A stretch of DNA of 64,000 nucleotides from Enterobacteriaceae bacterium UBA5654 (GTDB lineage: Bacteria; Pseudomonadota; Gammaproteobacteria; Enterobacterales; Enterobacteriaceae): the NCBI GenBank assembly GCA_002421005.1, contig DIJC01000004.1, positions 372,001-436,000 of the forward strand, written 5' to 3'. The position numbers and the translations under genes were made by a program. Under the pieces are notes generated by a model that was not told the origin of the DNA, ran no database searches, and saw only the letters and a program-made list of their open reading frames with translations. Each line of letters opens with the position of its first letter. Position 1 is the first letter of the stretch. Positions 22,845 through 33,300 of the stretch are shown here, piece by piece.

Positions 22845-23168
22845 TTATTTACGCAGCCATTTACCGTTAATTCCCTGAACGTATTCTCCCGGCTGCGCCC
22901 GCTGCACCAGTTTCTGCCCCGCCAGTTTCGCCACTTCATCCACCGGCAGGTTATTGCGATCCGCCAGTTGTTGATAGCTTTCGCTGCGGGCCTGATTAAT
23001 TTGTTTCACCAACGCCAGGGTCTGCGGGTCCTGCTGTAGCGGAGCGATATAGCCGTTAAAGGTTTCACCCACCCGCCCCTGCGTCCGGGCTTCGTTCAGC
23101 GTGAGCGCCAGCGCGCTGTTGCTGATTAACGCCAGCGCCAGAAGCAGCCGTTTTAATGTCGGTTTCAT
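22845..23168 (-). CDS. ydbL: YdbL, DUF1318 periplasmic protein
   Basis: About 107 aa with a Sec signal peptide (LLLALALISNSALA) and the DUF1318 body (LTLNEARTQGRVGETFNGY...QPGEYVQGINGKWLRK), matching E. coli YdbL. Starts at 23174 (GTG), 23171 and 23168 are in frame; 23168 has the best spacing from TGAGG. In E. coli YdbL is reported to tune YnbE multimerisation in the YdbH-YnbE intermembrane phospholipid bridge. It is 7 bp after ynbE in the ydbH-ynbE-ydbL operon. Confidence 0.94.
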   Translation of the reverse strand: MKPTLKRLLLALALISNSALALTLNEARTQGRVGETFNGYIAPLQQDPQTLALVKQINQARSESYQQLADRNNLPVDEVAKLAGQKLVQRAQPGEYVQGINGKWLRK

Positions 23169-23175
23169 CATCACC

Positions 23176-23367
23176 TCAGAACAGATCGCTGCGCGATTTC
23201 AGCAGACTTTCCACGTCCTTATCGACTTTGATGTGGATCTCATGCTCGATTTTGACGTTCATATTGATGGTAATCGGCTCTTTCGGCGCAGCCACCTCGA
23301 TTCGGGGCGTGCAGCCTGCAAGCAAGGTGGTCGCCAGTAGCGGGAGCAGCGCGATTGCGTTTTTCAT
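23176..23367 (-). CDS. ynbE: YnbE outer-membrane lipoprotein, partner of YdbH
   Basis: About 63 aa. The lipobox LLAGC precedes TPRIEVAAPKEPITINMNVK, the strongly conserved YnbE core. It is thought to sit in the outer membrane and cap the YdbH bridge by beta-strand augmentation. Two ATGs (23370, 23367) follow AGGAA; the second has better spacing. The gene overlaps or abuts the end of ydbH. Confidence 0.93.
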   Translation of the reverse strand: MKNAIALLPLLATTLLAGCTPRIEVAAPKEPITINMNVKIEHEIHIKVDKDVESLLKSRSDLF

Positions 23368-23369
23368 CA

Positions 23370-26003
23370 TTATTCCTCACATTCCTTGCTTTGTTGGCAG
23401 CCTTGCGCAGGCAGCGTCGTGTTTTGCTCCAGCCATGTTTGTAAATTATCGCCAAAGCGCAGGCTGCGCCACAGGGTAAAAATATTCTCCTGATGGGTAT
23501 AGTTTAGATTGACGGTGTTACTTTTACCGTCGACCCGGCTGATCCCGGTGATAGCCGCCTGCATATCGAGTACGCCCAGATTATCGACGTTGATTTTGGT
23601 CCATGAACGGGAGATTTCCATATAGCGTAGCCAGTTGATAGCCGCGCCTGCAGCAATGTTATCTTTGACCACGGCATCCGCCGTGTCTTTGTCGATGCGC
23701 AAAGTGAGCGGGCCGGGATTGGTGAGCCAGCCGTCGTGAATGATCCACTTTTCATTCTCCAGCCATAGCGGTAATGCCCCGCTGACCGGGCCGGACAGAG
23801 TGAACTGTTTAGGATTCACAGCGCTGATAAGCTCGCTGGACGAGATATTCTGCACCCGCAGCAGGGCCGGATCGTGCTGCGGCATCCGCAACTGCTGCAT
23901 GGTCACTTTGCCGCCAAGGATATCGACGCTGACATCGCTTAATACCAGCGGCGATTTTTCACTCCACGGCCAGCGTCCCTGTAAATCTGCGGTCACGTTT
24001 TTCGCCGTCACCTGGTTGACGATTTCTGCAATGCGTAATGAAACCGGCCCCCGGGTGCCAAGCTGCCAGCTCTCATCGGAATAGCGGAATGGCAGGATAA
24101 AATCGACGCCGTTGATTTTGTTGTCGGGCATCCACGCGCTGCCGTTTTTCACTACCCCATGCCCGCCCGCGCTAAAGCCCTGCCCGGCGGCGGCAGAGAA
24201 AGCGATTTGCGCGTACAGTTCGCCTTCGCGCAGATCCAGCTTCCAGTCCGCCGGGATCAGCGGCTGGAAAACGTTGAGCGGCTGCTGCGGCCACCACGCC
24301 TGACCGCGTAACCGCTCGCCGTCCCAGCGACCGTTGACCCGCACCGGGCCAATGGCCTGCGCGTGCAGATCGCCTTTGAACTGAAACAGCGTCGGGTCAC
24401 TGCCCTGCACGCTAAATTTGAGGGTCGAAGGCGGGAGCACGCTGCCGCCGCTGAAAGTAGTGGCTTGCGCATCCAGCGACAGCGCCCCGCTAAATTGCGG
24501 CTGCTGTGGGTCCCGGAGCCAGATAATCGGTTTATCGAGGGTCAGACGGGGCTGGCTCATCTGCATACTGCCATAGCGCAGTTGATTAAACCCGGTGGAG
24601 AGCGTATTCAGGACAATGCGTCGATCGTGCCATTCACCGGTTCCGGCAACGTCCCAGCGAGCCTGCATCGGCGTAAACGAGCCATCGCCCCAGTAACGCC
24701 ACTGCCAGCGTCCCTTATCCGGCAGAAATGCCTGAGCCTTGCCGTCAAGATGCAGCACCAGGTCGCCGGTTGTCGGTTCGTGGGCGCGCAAAATGGCCTG
24801 TAGACGCCCTTCAATGCCGTCGCGGGCCACTTTAACGCCCGCCAGCGGCCAGCGAATTTCATCGAGGTTCAGCGAGTTGATCACCCGCCCGCGTGAACGC
24901 AGCAGCGCGCCAGGCTGAAAGGCCAGCCGGGGATCGTCCAGCCGCCCCGACAGATGGGCGGGCAAAACGGCGTAAAAAATCAGATCGTCGTGCTTCGCCT
25001 CGCCGGTCAGTTGCAGCGGCATATCGCTGTTTTCGGGATCGAGTTTCCCCGGACCAAAGTTAAGCACCGCATTGCCTTTCCCCGCTTTACCGGAGGTCAG
25101 CACGTTCATGCGACCGGAAATCAGCGCGTTTGCCAGCCCCTGCCGCCAGTTTTCGACCTTCACGCCCAGCCGTCCGCTCAGCGGAAATGCCTGATACGGC
25201 CAGAACCAGCGACCATCGCTGATAGTGAATTGATCCGGCGTCATCTGCCAGGGCAGGTCCAGCAGCGGGTCCGGGGTATCGCGGGCCATGACGATCAACT
25301 GCCCTTCGCGGTCGCGCCATTCCAGTTCGAGATCCACCGGCGCGGCGATCTGCGGCACCTGCAATGAGGCGCTGGCGTGACCGTTAACCGGCAGCCCACC
25401 CGGCACCAGCGGCAGGACAAATTCTCCGCTTAGCGCCAGCGGTGGCTGATCCGCCAGCAAATGCAGTTCAAACGTTTTAACCACCAGCGCCTGACCGCGT
25501 AGTTCGGCGGCAAACGTCACCTCATCGCCCTGATAGGTAAGGGTCTGACGCGCCGGAGTGACGCCGAGGGAAAGTTTTCCCTGCCATTTTTGCCAGGGGG
25601 AAAAAGTCAGGCGATCGATGTTAATCCAGCTATAAGGCAGCAGCGATTGCCATTCCGCCAGGGTGCGCGGCGCGGCGGAAGAAGCTTCACTTTGCGGGAG
25701 TTTACTCAGGCAGACGGAATCGATATCCAGTTCCGCCACGTTCAGTTGCCAGCGGCTGGGATGCGAAAGTTCACCACCTTTCAAATGGGCCAGTTCACAG
25801 TCACCCACCAGATAACGTAAATCGGGAATATGCAGCGCGTGACGGTTCAGGCTCAGTCCCTCTTCCAGCGCCACGCGCGTGCCCGCCGGAAGCCAGATAC
25901 CCGCGAGCTTAGGCACCCACCAGCCGAGCGTAAGCAGCAGCGTCAGCGGCAGGAGGATCAGCAATAAAAGCAGTGCGAGTGCGGCTTTGTATCTACCCTT
26001 CAT
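23370..26003 (-). CDS. ydbH: YdbH, AsmA-like intermembrane phospholipid transport protein
   Basis: 877 aa. An N-terminal TM anchor (ALALLLLLILLPLTLLLTLGWW) is followed by a long, repetitive beta-rich body typical of AsmA-like bridge proteins and a YdbH C-terminal domain (MQAAITGISRVDGKSNTVNLNY). With TamB and YhdP it is one of three redundant E. coli AsmA-like proteins needed to carry phospholipids to the outer membrane. No clear Shine-Dalgarno precedes the ATG at 26003. It is the first gene of ydbH-ynbE-ydbL and is divergent from the EAL gene. Confidence 0.95.
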   Translation of the reverse strand: MKGRYKAALALLLLLILLPLTLLLTLGWWVPKLAGIWLPAGTRVALEEGLSLNRHALHIPDLRYLVGDCELAHLKGGELSHPSRWQLNVAELDIDSVCLSKLPQSEASSAAPRTLAEWQSLLPYSWINIDRLTFSPWQKWQGKLSLGVTPARQTLTYQGDEVTFAAELRGQALVVKTFELHLLADQPPLALSGEFVLPLVPGGLPVNGHASASLQVPQIAAPVDLELEWRDREGQLIVMARDTPDPLLDLPWQMTPDQFTISDGRWFWPYQAFPLSGRLGVKVENWRQGLANALISGRMNVLTSGKAGKGNAVLNFGPGKLDPENSDMPLQLTGEAKHDDLIFYAVLPAHLSGRLDDPRLAFQPGALLRSRGRVINSLNLDEIRWPLAGVKVARDGIEGRLQAILRAHEPTTGDLVLHLDGKAQAFLPDKGRWQWRYWGDGSFTPMQARWDVAGTGEWHDRRIVLNTLSTGFNQLRYGSMQMSQPRLTLDKPIIWLRDPQQPQFSGALSLDAQATTFSGGSVLPPSTLKFSVQGSDPTLFQFKGDLHAQAIGPVRVNGRWDGERLRGQAWWPQQPLNVFQPLIPADWKLDLREGELYAQIAFSAAAGQGFSAGGHGVVKNGSAWMPDNKINGVDFILPFRYSDESWQLGTRGPVSLRIAEIVNQVTAKNVTADLQGRWPWSEKSPLVLSDVSVDILGGKVTMQQLRMPQHDPALLRVQNISSSELISAVNPKQFTLSGPVSGALPLWLENEKWIIHDGWLTNPGPLTLRIDKDTADAVVKDNIAAGAAINWLRYMEISRSWTKINVDNLGVLDMQAAITGISRVDGKSNTVNLNYTHQENIFTLWRSLRFGDNLQTWLEQNTTLPAQGCQQSKECEE

Positions 26004-26293
26004 GGGCGGTTAATATCCTGATTATTCGAGTTTTTAGCGGCATACGCCGATCATTGTGGCATGTTTATTACCTGAGATGAAGCCGCAGGCAGAAAGTCGC
26101 CGTGCAGACTTCAGTATAATCCGCGACGCCCATTTTTCCCGGATGCTGCCCGACAAGCAGACAAATATTGTTTATTTTGATAAGACATAGTGACAAGCTC
26201 GCTGTTTATACATCATCTTTATGTCATTATCTTGTTAAGGTTTCTCATTGTGGCTGGCAAAGATAGTCTTATCTTACCTGCAGGAGCGTGAGC

Positions 26294-28099
26294 ATGTTCT
26301 CAGGGTTGAATGAAAATGACATCAGTAAACTGGCTGCTTTAGAACTGCTCCGCAAGGATGACGCGCCACGGGATCGTACGCTGGGGGAATTCGCCAGGCT
26401 TGCCAGCGATCTGATGGGCGTTTCCGGCTGTTTCGTCACCATTTTTGACGATAAATACCAGTACATCAAATACGCCCACAATCTTGATTCCGTGCCGGAA
26501 AAGCTGCCGGTCGAAAAAACCATGTGCAAACATGCGGTGAGTACCTGCCAGCCAATCATTTGCCCGGACACGCGTAACGATCCGCGTTTTGTGAATCATC
26601 CGCTGGTGCAAAAGGGTCTGGTCGTTTTCTATGCAGCGGCCCCGTTGCAAACCCGTGATAACTTCGTGCTGGGAACGCTGTGCGTCTGCGATCCCCGCGC
26701 TCATACCCCTTCGCCCAAACACATTGAACAGTTTTTACAACTGACCCACCTCGCCAGCGCCTGGCTTGAATCCTGGTATTCGGTTGGGCGCATCGATCCG
26801 CTAACTTCGCTTCCCAACCGGCAAAGCCTGGTGGAAGAGCTCGGTAGCCTTTCCTTTATGCCACAGGCGCAGGCCTGGACGCTCATTATCTTTGAGTGTA
26901 TTGATATTTACCGGGCCTATGAATTATCGCGTTATCTGGGTCTGGCGGCCGTCGAGAAGATGCTGCAAAACTTCGGCCCGCTGGTGCGCATTCGTCTCGA
27001 TCTGCCCGTGGCCGTTCCGCTTTACGCTTTTGCGACCGGACGCTATGCCCTGCTGGTCAAAGAAGAACTGGCGCAACCACTGATTGAGAAAGCGGCGGGT
27101 TTCCCGGCGACTCAGGCCAAAATTACCGGCGATATTGAGATTTCATTGAGTATGCATGCCGGATATTTTACCTTCGACCCTCGCGTGGTGAACGCTCAGG
27201 ACGTGATGCGCAAAACCGTCAGCGCTCTGCACGAAGCCATTCGCCAGAATGCGGCCATTCTCGCTTTCGATCCGGTGATGGATGACAAACGCAATTACGA
27301 TTTCCGCCTGCTCTATGATTTGGGCGAGGCGCTGAAAACGGAAGATCAACTTTATCTGGTCTATCAACCCAAGATTTCCTTGCGCAGCGGGAAAACCGAA
27401 GGCGCAGAAGCGTTGCTACGCTGGGAGCATCCAACGCTTGGCAATATTCCTCCATCAACCATCGTGGCGATCGCTGAACGCACCAGCCTGATGGGAGAAA
27501 TTACCCAATGGGTGATCCATCAGGCGATTGCCCAGCTTCAGGCATGGCGCGCCGCTGGCGTAACCATTCCGATATCCATTAACGTCACGGTAAGCGATTT
27601 CTCCAGCGCCGGTTTTTCCTTAAACCTTACCCGGCAGATTGTCAGCGCGGGTCTGACGCCAGCGGATATCCGCATTGAGTGTCTTGAAACGGAAAAAATG
27701 CTGGAAAGCCCCGCCGCCCTGAACGAGCTGGATATTCTGAAGTCGGTAGGATTTATCATCCTGCTGGATGATTTCGGTGCGGGTAACAGCAATATTAATT
27801 ATTTACGCCGCATTCCGGTCGATATTATCAAGCTCGATCGCTCGCTGATTAGCCAGATTATGACCGATGCAGGCAGCCGGATCATCGCCCGCAACGTCAT
27901 TGTGATGTTAAAAGAGCTGGATTACATCGTGCTGGCGGAAGGGGTGGAAGATCGGGATACCGCGCTAATGTTGAAGAACTTTGGCTGTGATGAAGCGCAG
28001 GGCTACTATTTCTCCCGTCCCATTCCGCCCGCAGAGTTCCTTGAGTGGCTCGAAAACAATACGACATTGCAAAAACTTCAGTTACCGACAGGACGCTAG
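26294..28099 (+). CDS. Cyclic-di-GMP phosphodiesterase with GAF, degenerate GGDEF and intact EAL
   Basis: About 601 aa. An N-terminal GAF sensor domain (about 20-165) is followed by a GGDEF-like fold in which the signature position reads ATGRYALL, so cyclase activity is unlikely, and by an EAL domain (about 335-590). EAL catalytic residues look complete: EGAEALLRW, INVTVSD, ECLETEK, LLDDFGAGNSN, IIKLDRSLI, LAEGVED and EAQGYYF. No TM segments, so it is a soluble c-di-GMP hydrolase. The ATG at 26294 follows CAGGAG. It is inserted between ydbH and ldhA, which are neighbours in K-12. Confidence 0.88.
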   Translation: MFSGLNENDISKLAALELLRKDDAPRDRTLGEFARLASDLMGVSGCFVTIFDDKYQYIKYAHNLDSVPEKLPVEKTMCKHAVSTCQPIICPDTRNDPRFVNHPLVQKGLVVFYAAAPLQTRDNFVLGTLCVCDPRAHTPSPKHIEQFLQLTHLASAWLESWYSVGRIDPLTSLPNRQSLVEELGSLSFMPQAQAWTLIIFECIDIYRAYELSRYLGLAAVEKMLQNFGPLVRIRLDLPVAVPLYAFATGRYALLVKEELAQPLIEKAAGFPATQAKITGDIEISLSMHAGYFTFDPRVVNAQDVMRKTVSALHEAIRQNAAILAFDPVMDDKRNYDFRLLYDLGEALKTEDQLYLVYQPKISLRSGKTEGAEALLRWEHPTLGNIPPSTIVAIAERTSLMGEITQWVIHQAIAQLQAWRAAGVTIPISINVTVSDFSSAGFSLNLTRQIVSAGLTPADIRIECLETEKMLESPAALNELDILKSVGFIILLDDFGAGNSNINYLRRIPVDIIKLDRSLISQIMTDAGSRIIARNVIVMLKELDYIVLAEGVEDRDTALMLKNFGCDEAQGYYFSRPIPPAEFLEWLENNTTLQKLQLPTGR

Positions 28100-28228
28100 C
28101 GGCGGCGTCCTGCCTGCCTTTTTGGACCTACACTTTATTTATCCCTGCCTCTTCAATTATTTTTTATAAATTGTCTGTTTATTTTAAAAATGCTACTGTG
28201 ATCACAGAAAATCACTGGAGAAAGTCTT

Positions 28229-29218
28229 ATGAAACTCGCCGTTTACAGTACCAAACAGTACGATAAAAAGTATCTGCAACAGGTTAACGACGCTTATGGC
28301 TTTGAACTGGAATTCTTCGACTTCCTGCTGACGGAAAAAACCGCGAAAACGGCTAATGGCTGTGAAGGCGTGTGCATTTTCGTTAACGATGACGCCAGCC
28401 GTCCGGTGCTTGAGGAGTTAAAAAAGCACGGCGTTAAGTTTATTGCCCTGCGCTGTGCCGGATTTAATAACGTCGATCTGGACGCGGCGAAGGAGTTGGG
28501 TCTGCGCGTCGTCCGCGTTCCTGCCTATTCGCCTGAAGCGGTGGCGGAGCACGCTATCGGGATGATGATGACCCTCAACCGCCGCATCCATCGCGCTTAC
28601 CAGCGTACCCGCGACGCGAATTTCTCATTAGAGGGGCTAACCGGTTTTACCATGCACGGCAAAACTGCCGGGGTGATTGGCACCGGGAAAATCGGCCTTG
28701 CGGCGCTGCGCATTCTGAAAGGGTTTGGCATGAAGCTGCTGGCGGTCGATCCTTATCCTAACGCCGGGGCGCTGGAGCTGGGCGTGGAGTACGTGGATTT
28801 AAATACCCTGCTCTCCCGCTCGGATGTGATTTCCCTGCACTGTCCGATGACGCCGGAAAACTATCATCTGCTGGATCACAGCGCTTTTGAGCGGATGAAA
28901 AACGGGGTTATGATCATCAATACCAGCCGTGGCGGGCTGATTGACTCCCAGGCGGCAATTGAAGCACTCAAGACGCAAAAAATTGGCGCGCTGGGAATGG
29001 ACGTTTATGAAAATGAACGCGACCTGTTCTTTGAAGATAAATCGAATGACGTGATCCAGGATGACGTATTCCGCCGTCTTTCTGCCTGCCATAACGTGCT
29101 GTTTACCGGCCATCAGGCATTTCTGACCGCAGAGGCGTTAATCAGTATTTCGGAAACCACGCTGCAAAATTTACGTCAGCTTGAACAGAATGAATCCTGC
29201 CCGAATGCCCTCGTGTGA
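28229..29218 (+). CDS. ldhA: D-lactate dehydrogenase (fermentative)
   Basis: A 329-aa D-2-hydroxyacid dehydrogenase reducing pyruvate to D-lactate with NADH under anaerobiosis. The NAD motif GVIGTGKIG is at about 150. The catalytic Arg (NTSRGGLID), Glu (MDVYENE) and His (TGHQAFLT) are all present. N-terminus MKLAVYSTKQYDKKYLQQVN equals the E. coli start, with GGAGAAAG upstream. Single gene followed by a hairpin. Confidence 0.97.
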   Translation: MKLAVYSTKQYDKKYLQQVNDAYGFELEFFDFLLTEKTAKTANGCEGVCIFVNDDASRPVLEELKKHGVKFIALRCAGFNNVDLDAAKELGLRVVRVPAYSPEAVAEHAIGMMMTLNRRIHRAYQRTRDANFSLEGLTGFTMHGKTAGVIGTGKIGLAALRILKGFGMKLLAVDPYPNAGALELGVEYVDLNTLLSRSDVISLHCPMTPENYHLLDHSAFERMKNGVMIINTSRGGLIDSQAAIEALKTQKIGALGMDVYENERDLFFEDKSNDVIQDDVFRRLSACHNVLFTGHQAFLTAEALISISETTLQNLRQLEQNESCPNALV

Positions 29219-29224
29219 AAAAAG

Positions 29225-29249
29225 GCTCCCCCGCGTGGGGAGCACTTTC
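29225..29249 (+). terminator. Weak terminator hairpin after ldhA
   Basis: Stem GCTCCCC/GGGGAGC with a five-base loop starts 6 bp after the stop. The following tract (ACTTTC) is poor in T, so termination may be partial. Confidence 0.55.
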
Positions 29250-29325
29250 AGAATATCCCCGATGACTGCCTGTGTAATATCCCTAAAATCCTTTCTTATT
29301 AAGTCATAATTGCAGGAAACTGAAA

Positions 29326-29763
29326 ATGAAGAAAACGCTTGCGCTGATGTGCGCGCTATTGCTGGCGGGCTGCGTCACCGATAAAGACACTTCGGTCACC
29401 GCCGAGAAATTGCAGCAGCAGCGTTTTGTGCTGGAGACTGCCAACGGCGAACCCGTCACGAAAAGTGATAAACCGCTGGAGCTGAATTTTGGTGAAAAAG
29501 CGCACGTGCTGGAGCGCGTCCAGGTATCAGGCAGTATGTGCAACCGCTTTACGGGCGCAGGCAAGATGTCCGCAGGTGAACTCACGGTTAAAGATATGGC
29601 GATGACGCGGATGATGTGCAGCGATCCGCAACTGAATTCTCTGGATCATACCCTGACCGCCATGCTTAACAGCGGCGCGCAGGTGGACCTGACCGGCGAT
29701 CAGCTGACGCTGGCAACGGCGGATCAAACGCTGGTATTTAAACGCGTCAACGGAGCGAGTTAA
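29326..29763 (+). CDS. hslJ: HslJ, META-domain heat-inducible lipoprotein
   Basis: A 145-aa lipoprotein with lipobox LLAGC and a META domain (VSGSMCNRFTGAGKMSAGEL, MAMTRMMCSDPQLNSLD). It matches E. coli HslJ, an outer-membrane lipoprotein linked to heat shock and novobiocin resistance. Two cysteines in the META domain may pair. It is convergent with ydbJ, and the two genes overlap by four bases at their 3' ends. Confidence 0.94.
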   Translation: MKKTLALMCALLLAGCVTDKDTSVTAEKLQQQRFVLETANGEPVTKSDKPLELNFGEKAHVLERVQVSGSMCNRFTGAGKMSAGELTVKDMAMTRMMCSDPQLNSLDHTLTAMLNSGAQVDLTGDQLTLATADQTLVFKRVNGAS

Positions 29764-30029
29764 TAATTTCCGCAGGTGCCGCTGGCAAGGGACTGCTCGC
29801 TGCAACGTTTGCCGTTGGGCAACGCGCACATGCCGGAACTCGTTCCATCAAGCTGACGGGCGACGGACATCGATCCGCCGATCATTGCACAGTTGGCCTG
29901 ACCTGAGCTGGACATTGCCGCCTGAAGACCTGGCGCTACGTGCGCTGCCGTCGCCTGCTGGACAGGCTCATTGCTGCTGCACGCCGATAACACCAGCGCG
30001 GCACATCCGATAAAAAAAGCTGCTCGCAT
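29760..30029 (-). CDS. ydbJ: YdbJ, DUF333 lipoprotein
   Basis: An 89-aa lipoprotein with lipobox LSAC and a C-terminal DUF333 motif (NCAMIGGSMSVARQLDG...GMCALPNGKRCSEQSLASGTC). The EPVQQATAAH segment after the lipidated cysteine is as in E. coli YdbJ, and the position between hslJ and ydbK is the same. Function unknown; the cysteine pattern suggests disulfides in the periplasm. Confidence 0.9.
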   Translation of the reverse strand: MRAAFFIGCAALVLSACSSNEPVQQATAAHVAPGLQAAMSSSGQANCAMIGGSMSVARQLDGTSSGMCALPNGKRCSEQSLASGTCGNY

Positions 30030-30384
30030 TTTCTCTCCCCTTTAGTTAGGCCAAAACAGGTCGCCACCTCGCTTATTCGCGGGCGCAGCCAGAGCATAAT
30101 ATGCACCCCGACGCTATTCGTCGAGAGACGAAATGCGCATTTGCGGGCGCGGAAACATTTTCTGGCAATTTAATCGCGGCAAAATGATTTCTCCTGCGCT
30201 GTATCATTTTGTGCACCTGATAACGCCATAACTTCTATGGGATACAGGAAAGTCCTATAATGTGAAGATATTTTCAGGATTCACCGTCCTTTTTGAATTT
30301 TTAGAGTCTGGCGCATCTGACATCACTGGCTTGAACAGCATGGCAAATCCCCGGGCTCTTATTCTGAGCAATGTAAGAGGTCCT
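30030..30384 (+). other. Intergenic region upstream of ydbK
   Basis: A 355-bp divergent spacer between ydbJ and ydbK. It must hold both promoters. An in-frame extension of ydbK back to 30262 exists, but the homologous start is 30385. In E. coli ydbK is activated by SoxS; I could not place a convincing soxbox by eye. No small gene is apparent. Confidence 0.5.
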
Positions 30385-33300
30385 ATGATCACTATTGACG
30401 GTAATGGCGCGGCCGCCTCTGTGGCGTTCCGAACCAGTGAAGTTATCGCCATTTACCCAATTACCCCCAGTTCAACAATGGCTGAACAGGCCGATGCCTG
30501 GGCGGGAAATGGGTTAAAAAACGTGTGGGGCGATGTGCCGCGCGTGGTTGAAATGCAGTCCGAGGCGGGGGCCATTGGTGCCGTTCACGGAGCGCTACAG
30601 ACCGGCGCGCTGTCCACCTCCTTTACCTCTTCGCAGGGCCTGCTGCTGATGATCCCGACGCTGTATAAGCTGGCGGGACAACTTACGCCGTTTGTCCTGC
30701 ACGTCGCGGCACGCACCGTCGCCACGCACGCGCTTTCCATTTTTGGCGATCACTCCGATGTGATGGCCGTGCGTCAGACCGGCTGCGCCATGCTGTGCGC
30801 AGCAAACGTGCATGAAGCGCAGGATTTTGCGCTGATCTCGCATATCGCCACGCTGAAATCCCGCGTGCCATTCATTCACTTCTTTGATGGTTTCCGCACC
30901 TCGCACGAAATTAATAAAATCGTGCCGCTGTCCGACGATACCATCCGCAGCCTGCTGCCGCAGGCGGAAATTGACGCGCATCGCGCACGCGCGCTGAATC
31001 CTGAGCATCCGGTGATCCGTGGCACCTCGGCCAACCCGGATACGTACTTCCAGTCCCGTGAAGCCACTAACCCGTGGTACAACGCCGTCTACCAGCACGT
31101 TGACGAAGCGATGCAAGCCTTCGCCGGAGCCACCGGCCGCGAGTATCAGCCGTTTGAATATTACGGCCATCCGCAGGCAGAACGGGTCATTGTGCTGATG
31201 GGATCGGCGATCGGCACCTGTGAAGAGGTGGTTGACGACCTGCTGACGCGCGGTGAGAAAGTCGGCGTGCTGAAAGTGCGCCTGTATCGCCCCTTCTCGG
31301 CTGAACATCTGCTGAGCGTGCTGCCGGAAAGCGCACGTTCCGTCGCCGTGCTGGATCGCACCAAAGAGCCGGGCGCCCACGCAGAGCCGCTGTATCTGGA
31401 CGTGATGACCGCGCTGGCCGAAGCGTTTAATCGCGGCGATCGCGAAACGCTGCCGCGCGTCATCGGCGGGCGCTACGGTCTTTCGTCGAAAGAGTTTGGC
31501 CCGGAGTGCGTGCTGGCGGTGTTCAACGAACTTAACGCCGCTAAACCGAAGCCACGCTTTACGGTCGGAATTTACGATGACGTGACCAACCTTTCACTGC
31601 CGTTGCCGGAAAACTCCCTGCCTGCGGAAGCGAAACTGGAAGCGCTGTTTTACGGTCTGGGCAGCGACGGCAGCGTCTCGGCCACCAAAAACAACATCAA
31701 GATTATCGGTAATGCCACGCCGTGGTATGCGCAGGGCTATTTCGTCTACGACTCGAAAAAAGCGGGCGGCCTGACGGTATCGCATCTGCGCGTCAGCGAG
31801 CACCCTATTCGCTCGGCGTATTTGATCTCCCACGCGGATTTTGTCGGCTGCCACCAGTTGCAGTTTATCGATAAATATCAGATGGCGGAGCGGCTGAAGC
31901 CCGGCGGTATTTTCCTGTTGAATACCCCGTACCCGGCGGATGAAGTCTGGTCACGCCTGCCGCAGGAAGTTCAGGCGGTGCTGAATCAGAAAAAAGCCCG
32001 TTTTTACGTGGTGAACGCGGCGAAAATCGCCCGCGAATGTGGGCTGGGCGCGCGCATTAATACCGTGATGCAGATGGCCTTCTTCCACCTCACGAATATT
32101 TTACCGGGCGACACTGCGCTCACCGCTTTGCAGGGAGCCATCGCCAAAAGCTACAGCAGTAAAGGCCAGGAGCTGGTGGAGCGTAACTGGCAGGCGCTGG
32201 CGATGTCGCGTGAATCGCTGGCGGAAGTGGCGCTGGAAGCGGTCGATGTTAACAGCGCCAGCCGTCCCCCGGTGGTTTCGGACGCCGCACCGGACTTCGT
32301 GAAAACCGTCACCGCCGCGATGTTAGCGGGTCTTGGCGATGCGCTGCCGGTGTCCGCCCTGCCGCCAGACGGCACCTGGCCGGTCGGCACCACCCAGTGG
32401 GAAAAGCGCAATATTGCGGAAGAGATCCCCATCTGGAAGCCGGAAATTTGTACCCAGTGTAACCACTGCGTGGCTGCCTGCCCGCACTCGGCGATCCGCG
32501 CGAAAGTGGTGTCACCTGAGGCGATGGCGGATTCCCCGGACGCTCTGCAATCGCTGGATGTGAAATCGCGCGATATGCGCGGTCAGAAATACGTGCTGCA
32601 GGTCGCCCCGGAAGACTGCACCGGCTGTAACCTGTGCGTGGAAGTCTGTCCGGCCAAAGATCGCCAGAACCCGGAAATCAAGGCTATCAATATGATGTCG
32701 CGCCTTGAGCATGTTGAAGAAGAGAAAGTGAATTATGACTTCTTCCTCAGCCTGCCGGAAATCGATCGCAGCAAGCTTGAACGTATTGATATTCGCACCT
32801 CACAGCTGATCACCCCGCTGTTTGAATATTCCGGTGCCTGCTCCGGCTGTGGTGAAACGCCGTATATTAAGCTGCTGACCCAGCTTTATGGCGACCGAAT
32901 GATGATCGCCAACGCCACTGGCTGTTCCTCCATTTATGGCGGGAACCTGCCGTCCACGCCGTACACCACCGATGCCAACGGGCGCGGTCCGGCATGGGCG
33001 AACTCGCTGTTTGAAGATAACGCCGAATTTGGCCTGGGCTTCCGTCTGTCGGTCGATCAGCATCGCCAGCGCGTGATGCGTCTGCTGGACAGCGTCGCGG
33101 ATAAGATCCCGGAAGAACTGAATGCGGCGCTGCACGCCGACGCCACGCCGGACGTGCGTCGCGAACAGGTGGCAGCGTTGCGCCAGCATCTTCAGGGCAT
33201 GGAAGGAACCGAACAGCTGCTGACCGACGCCGACGCGCTGGTCGAGAAATCGATTTGGCTGATTGGCGGCGATGGCTGGGCGTATGACATCGGTTTTGGC

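Noticed and set aside
30262..30384. Upstream extension of ydbK by 41 codons
   Set aside because: Family members start at MITIDGNGAAASVAF (30385), which has its own ribosome site.
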